DNA of 64,000 nucleotides. Source: Priestia koreensis. Lineage in GTDB: Bacteria > Bacillota > Bacilli > Bacillales > Bacillaceae_H. Shown here one piece after another: positions 60,225-64,000 of this stretch. Position 1 is the first letter of the stretch, and each line of letters begins with the position of its first letter. A program made the position numbers and the translations under genes. The stretch is taken from positions 701,924 through 765,923 of the forward strand of contig NZ_LILC01000002.1 of the NCBI RefSeq assembly GCF_001274935.1, given 5' to 3'. The notes under the pieces were generated by a model. That model was not told the origin of the DNA and did not search any database. It worked only from the letters and a program-made list of their open reading frames with translations.

Positions 60225-60535
60225 TGACCAAGAATATCGTTCTCAAAGCCCGCACCAGTAAGGTTTCATGAAAAACGGCTACACTCGAAAGGGACCAAGC
60301 CATTACCCAATTGAGCAGTCTCTACCAAAAGGATGTCCCACAAAAAAAGAATGCTTCACAAAACAAAAAGCCCCCCTCCCAAATAAGGCCCACCCAGACC
60401 TCCCCGAACCAACCCAACAAGACCTACATATGCGGATGGCGTCAGCCCGTAAGGGAAGGCGACAGACGCTTATGCTTCCCACATCCCCTCTAACAGACCT
60501 TCCGTTAGGGGGGATGTGGGAAGTGAATCCAAAAT
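60225..60535. repeat. C-rich structured region with a 20-bp hairpin, repeat-like
   Basis: This part of the 629-base gap between genes is unusually rich in C on the plus strand. The hairpin 60475-60494 / 60504-60523 pairs over 20 positions (left arm starts CTTCCCACATCCCC) with one G-U and a 9-base loop, no T run after it. Just before, GCGTC and GACGC pair around 60430-60470. Open frames on both strands cross it but lack ribosome sites. It may be a dispersed element or an RNA structure. The stretch 60051-60224 shows nothing I can support. Confidence 0.5.
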
Positions 60536-60631
60536 AATCACATAATTTCACACAATGTTTTGATGATTCGACCTCAAATAGAGGTTAAGATTAGAAAAAA
60601 TAAGGGAACAGAAACTTAGGAGTGATGATAG

Positions 60632-61123
60632 ATGAGTATGAAAGCAAAATGGATTGCTGGAGGTATCGCCTTCACATTAGCTTTTCCACATATCACAATT
60701 ATGGCAGCTTCTCAACAAAAACAAATAGACCAAGATCAGGCACCTTTATCAAACGGCGGTTCATCAGAAGACGATGATCCTCGTTATGGAACTGACTTAA
60801 AATCATTAGAAGATAAATTCAAAAAGCTTCAGCAAACAGATAGCGGTCAAAAACCTGAGTGGAAGGACGACCTTGAAAAGCTAACAGGGGATACAAAGAC
60901 AACTCAACAAATCGATGCATCACGTGAAGAGCTTACGGAAATCAATGGAAAACGAACAGGAGCGATGAACGTGGAGAGAATTCAGCGAGTTACATGGAAA
61001 AAAGAACGCCGTGAACAGCTAAAACAATTAGACACAGCGATTGAAAAACGAGATTCTGGTGCAATTACTCATATCCTTGATGAAATGCTCGGAGACTTTT
61101 ATAATCAAGAGAAGCGGTCTTAA
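60632..61123 (+). CDS. Secreted helical protein, unknown
   Basis: 163 residues. A signal peptide (about 1-27, WIAGGIAFTLAFPHITIMAA) is followed by an acidic, low-complexity stretch and long charged helices (LKSLEDKFKKLQQTDSG, KKERREQLKQLDTAIEKRD). ATG 60632 has AGGAGTGATGATAG before it. I do not recognise a family. It lies 162 bases before cssR with only hairpins between, so it may be part of, or controlled by, the secretion-stress system. Confidence 0.72.
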   Translation: MSMKAKWIAGGIAFTLAFPHITIMAASQQKQIDQDQAPLSNGGSSEDDDPRYGTDLKSLEDKFKKLQQTDSGQKPEWKDDLEKLTGDTKTTQQIDASREELTEINGKRTGAMNVERIQRVTWKKERREQLKQLDTAIEKRDSGAITHILDEMLGDFYNQEKRS

Positions 61124-61138
61124 ATGACAAACCGCTCG

Positions 61139-61170
61139 TATGTCCAAATGCAACGAAAAGCATTTGGACA
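61139..61170. repeat. Hairpin before cssR
   Basis: TGTCCAAATGC and GCATTTGGACA form an 11-bp perfect stem with an 8-base loop and no T run. It could be a weak terminator of the 163-residue gene or an mRNA processing site. Confidence 0.45.
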
Positions 61171-61238
61171 AAGTTCTCATAAAATGAATAAAACGGTTAA
61201 AGATAAGAACGTACATACAATGATAGAACATGGATAGT

Positions 61239-61267
61239 AGAGGGGGCGGTTACGTAACGTCCCCTCT
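61239..61267. promoter_or_regulatory. Palindrome 19 bases before cssR
   Basis: AGAGGGG (61239-61245) pairs with CCCCTCT (61261-61267) around GTTACGTAAC (61249-61258), itself a perfect palindrome. It may be an operator or leader hairpin of cssRS. Confidence 0.5.
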
Positions 61268-61285
61268 ATACGTGGGGGATTTAAA

Positions 61286-61951
61286 ATGACATACACGGTG
61301 TATTTAGTGGAAGATGAACAAAATTTAAATCAGGTCTTAAAAACCTATCTAGAAAACGAAGGATGGAACGTGTCTGCCTTTTTAGATGGTTTAAGTGCCA
61401 AGGCTCAAATAGGTAATCGTCCACATCTTTGGATTTTAGATATTATGCTTCCCGATATTGATGGCTATGAGCTTATTAAAGAAATTAAACAGGCAGATGA
61501 AAATATTCCGGTTATTTTTATTTCGGCGCGCGACGAAGACTTGGATCGCATCATTGGCTTAGAGATGGGGAGCGATGACTACTTAGCCAAGCCGTTTTTA
61601 CCGAAAGAGCTTGTGGTACGAGCTAAAAAACTCCTAGAGCGAGTGTACGGGAAGTCAGGTGGAATGACGATTCAATTTGGAACGTACTTGATTAACGAAC
61701 AAAGAAGAACCATTCAGGCAGGAAATGAAGAGGTCGTGCTTTCTTCAAAAGAGTTTGATTTGCTTTGCTTATTTGCTAAAAATACGGGAAGAGCCTATTC
61801 GAGAGAGCAGATTTTACAGCAAATATGGGGAGATGATTACTTTGGGTCCGATCGTGTCGTTGACGATACGATTCGTCGGATTCGAAAAAAGCTTCCAGAT
61901 TTACTCGTAGAAACGATTTATGGATTCGGATATAGGTCTGTTGAGCAATGA
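61286..61951 (+). CDS. cssR: CssR-like response regulator
   Basis: 221 residues, OmpR class. The receiver domain (1-115) has acidic pocket YLVEDEQNL, the phospho-acceptor Asp in HLWILDIMLPDIDGYELIKE, and Lys in LAKPFLPKEL. The winged helix (about 125-221) ends TIRRIRKKLPDLLVETIYGF. Long identical-looking stretches to B. subtilis CssR (LWILDIMLP, VETIYGFGYR), as I remember it, support the name. CssRS induces the HtrA/HtrB quality-control proteases on secretion stress. Start ATG 61286 follows GTGGGGGATT; the stop overlaps cssS by four bases. Confidence 0.85.
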   Translation: MTYTVYLVEDEQNLNQVLKTYLENEGWNVSAFLDGLSAKAQIGNRPHLWILDIMLPDIDGYELIKEIKQADENIPVIFISARDEDLDRIIGLEMGSDDYLAKPFLPKELVVRAKKLLERVYGKSGGMTIQFGTYLINEQRRTIQAGNEEVVLSSKEFDLLCLFAKNTGRAYSREQILQQIWGDDYFGSDRVVDDTIRRIRKKLPDLLVETIYGFGYRSVEQ

Positions 61952-63306
61952 AAAACAGGCCATTATTTGCTCAAATCTTACTTGTTTTTTCGTTGCTTAT
62001 TGTTATTATCGGCATTACACTGATTTTTCTAATCAAGGGAACGCTTCATACGTTTTTCAAAAACGAAATTTATTCAAATATTGAAGCGTCTCAGCAATTG
62101 TTTACGTACGGTGATCGATCACTGCAGTCAACGCGCAGTCAAAAGCAAATTCAAAATTTGCGCTCCGTTCAGCATCTTTTTATTAATGAAAAAGGACAGC
62201 TTTATCAAAAAAGCGAGCTTCCCAACTGGGCAGTGAAGCGTTTCTATAAAGAGGCTCTTCTTCAAGAGGTGAATGAAAAACGTTACACCCTCACCGTAAA
62301 AGGGGACGTGATGTTTTACATTATTCGTAAGGTGAAGATTGGCGAAGAAAACTATTATCATGTGTCATATATGTGGGATTCGTACCGCCAAGAACTCGTT
62401 AAAACGTTATTGAGTCGTCTAATGGTACTCATTATTCTTGTATTGCTTTGCGGAATTGGGATTGTACTGCTATTTTCAAAATGGCTTGCAAAGCCCATTG
62501 TTGAAATGAAAAAACATGTACAGCGCATTGCTAAGCGACAGTGGGACGAACCGATTATGATGGACCGAAAAGATGAGATTGGCGTCCTTGCAGCATCCAT
62601 TGATTCAATGCGAATACAGCTAAAGGCACAGGATGAGGCGCAGCAATCTATGCTACAGCATATTTCTCATGATCTTAAAACGCCCATCATGGTCATTCAA
62701 AGTTACACTGAAGCTCTGAGGGACGGCATCTACCCAAATGGTACATTTGAGACGTCACTAGATACCATTCAAAAAGAAGCGGATCGTCTACAACTAAAAA
62801 TAAAAGATCTTCTCTACTTAACGAAGCTTGATTATATGGCACAGCAAAATCTTCGTGCTGATTCTGTCGATTTTAGACAGTTGATTGAAGAAGTGAAAAT
62901 GAGACTTCACACGCGCAAGTCGGAAGTTAATGTGACAATTAACGTAGAGGAAGTTCCTTTTTATAGTGACGAGGAGCAGTGGAAAGTCGTATTTGAGAAT
63001 TTGTTTGATAATGCCCTAAAATATGCAAAAGAGCAAATTGATATTTCCATTAAATCCGTAGACGGAGACATTCTTATTTGTTTTGCAAACGATGGTCCAC
63101 CAATTGAAGAAGCGCTGCTTGCTCATTTATTTGAGCCGTTCCAAAAAGGAAAAAAAGGTCAATACGGTCTAGGACTAGCAATCGTAAAGCGGATTGCCTC
63201 ATTATATCGTGCGAATGTCTATGCACGAAATACAGCAGATGGCGTGGCTTTTTATATTCGGATTCCGGGGAAGTACACGGGAAATCAGGCGTTGAAAAAG
63301 GGATGA
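61948..63306 (+). CDS. cssS: CssS-like membrane histidine kinase
   Basis: 452 residues. TM1 at about 9-30, an external domain of about 120 residues, TM2 at about 153-173, HAMP, then the dimerisation domain with the phospho-His in LQHISHDLKTPIMVIQSYTE, and an ATPase domain (FENLFDNALKYA, FQKGKKGQYGLGLAIVKRI). The start overlaps the cssR stop (ATGA). The short external domain between two spans fits a sensor of misfolded exported proteins. The name rests on gene order with cssR and the similar kinase core. Confidence 0.83.
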   Translation: MKNRPLFAQILLVFSLLIVIIGITLIFLIKGTLHTFFKNEIYSNIEASQQLFTYGDRSLQSTRSQKQIQNLRSVQHLFINEKGQLYQKSELPNWAVKRFYKEALLQEVNEKRYTLTVKGDVMFYIIRKVKIGEENYYHVSYMWDSYRQELVKTLLSRLMVLIILVLLCGIGIVLLFSKWLAKPIVEMKKHVQRIAKRQWDEPIMMDRKDEIGVLAASIDSMRIQLKAQDEAQQSMLQHISHDLKTPIMVIQSYTEALRDGIYPNGTFETSLDTIQKEADRLQLKIKDLLYLTKLDYMAQQNLRADSVDFRQLIEEVKMRLHTRKSEVNVTINVEEVPFYSDEEQWKVVFENLFDNALKYAKEQIDISIKSVDGDILICFANDGPPIEEALLAHLFEPFQKGKKGQYGLGLAIVKRIASLYRANVYARNTADGVAFYIRIPGKYTGNQALKKG

Positions 63307-63329
63307 ACCAATGGTTCATCCCTTTTTTT
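63297..63329. terminator. Bidirectional terminator
   Basis: AAAAGGGATGAACCA pairs with GGTTCATCCCTTTT; it closes cssS and the minus-strand gene at 63331. Confidence 0.88.
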
Positions 63330-63330
63330 G

Positions 63331-63831
63331 TTAATGAGCAAAGCGCTGCATACGTTTTATTTGATTGAGCTGTCTTAAATATGTTTTTGACGAAAGCATT
63401 TCTTCCATGCGAATAAAAAAGTGCTCAGCATGTTGTAGGAGAACAGAGAAAAACTCTTTTTTGGAAAATGTCCATTTCCGCTGATTTAAGCAAAATTCAA
63501 TCTGCTGACTAGAAAGCTGCTGAATGGTCATAGATGATTGATCAGGAACGAACCCTTCGACGATTTTTTTCTCATCTAGTATTTCAAGAGCGTTCAAAAA
63601 GAAGGACCACAGCTGTTCGAGCCCATCACATTGTTCAAAACCAATTAATACTTCATCACCATATCGAAGCACAATCGCTCCTTTCAAGTCGGTCAATACT
63701 AATGAATCCAACATAAAGTGAACACGTTTGTCGTCTAGATGAATAAAATAGCGGTATGGATTTTGACTAACGGCAGAAACATCATCAATGGTCGCATCCG
63801 GTCTGCATAAATACATATCTACCGTCAGCAT
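63331..63831 (-). CDS. Soluble protein, unknown
   Basis: 166 residues on the minus strand, ATG 63831 with only a weak GTGGGAAC before it. It is acidic in the first half (VDMYLCRPDATIDDVSAVSQ), with a regular helical region after (KEFFSVLLQHAEHFFIRMEE). No membrane span. I do not recognise the family. It ends at the shared terminator with cssS. Confidence 0.65.
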   Translation of the reverse strand: MLTVDMYLCRPDATIDDVSAVSQNPYRYFIHLDDKRVHFMLDSLVLTDLKGAIVLRYGDEVLIGFEQCDGLEQLWSFFLNALEILDEKKIVEGFVPDQSSMTIQQLSSQQIEFCLNQRKWTFSKKEFFSVLLQHAEHFFIRMEEMLSSKTYLRQLNQIKRMQRFAH

Positions 63832-64000
63832 ATTTCGTTCCCACTTTTCTCATCACTAAATTTCCAGTTTCTCATTCAAATGCCTCCTCGCTCCGTATTG
63901 CTTCTAGTATATAAAGGAGCACATCGTGCGAATAGGCGCAATGGTACTAGTTATGATTACAGATATTTTACAAATTATTCTGAAAAATAAAAACTAGTTA
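63832..64000. other. Upstream region at the window end
   Basis: Upstream of the minus-strand gene at 63331. It holds no gene I can support; any rightward gene starts beyond the window. Confidence 0.4.

Noticed and set aside
60268-60551. Open frames of about 80-90 codons on both strands
   Set aside because: They lie across the C-rich structured region, lack ribosome sites, and the protein composition (Pro/Lys or Cys/Arg/Gly rich) looks like translated repeat.
1-64000. tRNA, rRNA, CRISPR, prophage or insertion sequence
   Set aside because: I saw no cloverleaf-like tRNA with CCA end, no regularly spaced repeats, no transposase, integrase or phage genes.

Overview
The window is about 64 kb of low-GC chromosome from a spore-forming Bacillaceae bacterium, most like the Priestia (Bacillus) megaterium / Bacillus group. 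Reasons: two long stretches follow Bacillus subtilis gene order (ilvD-brxA-ypiP-ypjP ... thyA-dfrA ... ilvA-ypmP-degV-ypmQ-ypmR-ypmS; then yodT-yodS-yodR-yodQ-yodP-kamA ... yozE-yodN-yozD ... yodM ... yodL-deoD). AGGAGG ribosome sites, GTG/TTG starts and U-tailed terminators are common. Spo0M, a YjcZ-type peptide and orphan sporulation-type histidine kinases are present. I saw no rRNA, tRNA, CRISPR array, prophage or transposase. The family names come from reading the proteins, not from database searches.

Layout. 1-9 kb: end of ilvD, a dispersed-repeat-like element, bacilliredoxin, a methyltransferase, a folate block (purU, then overlapping thyA-dfrA), a SUFU-domain protein, and ilvA. 9-17.9 kb: ypmP, a DegV protein, a membrane histidine kinase, the SCO1-like/GDSL/YpmS series, a DUF4397 protein, a signal-peptidase-like pair, a YjcZ peptide and a PAS histidine kinase. 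18-31.5 kb: an FAD dehydrogenase behind a probable PurR operator, LD-carboxypeptidase, the beta-lysine/kamA cluster, pyrophosphatase, D-amino-acid aminotransferase and an acyltransferase. 32-42 kb: the yozE-yodN-yozD-yodM-yodL-deoD backbone, interrupted by a small basic repeat protein, a Hanks-type kinase and Spo0M in one operon, plus aldehyde dehydrogenase. 42-51 kb: a CNNM/CorC transporter, an ArsR-DUF2087 regulator with a perfect 34-bp operator, a RodA/FtsW protein, azoreductase, a diguanylate cyclase, PTS IIA, and a YidC2-type insertase behind what looks like a MifM-type arrest leader. 51-64 kb: acetyltransferases, a 894-residue PAS/GAF kinase, a CAP-domain secreted protein, a thioesterase, a structured repeat-like region, and a CssRS-type secretion-stress two-component system next to a secreted helical protein.

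How the parts work together. Several themes recur. Protein export and folding are represented by the MifM-like/YidC2 pair, CssRS and the secreted proteins. Sporulation control is represented by three orphan kinases, Spo0M and the kamA operon. One-carbon/purine metabolism is represented by purU, thyA, dfrA, deoD and the PurBox-controlled dehydrogenase. The most informative non-coding signals are the Shine-Dalgarno-sequestering helix before yidC2, the paired PurBoxes at 17.9 kb, and the 34-bp palindrome at 43.8 kb. None of these was tested by computation; they come from reading the sequence.
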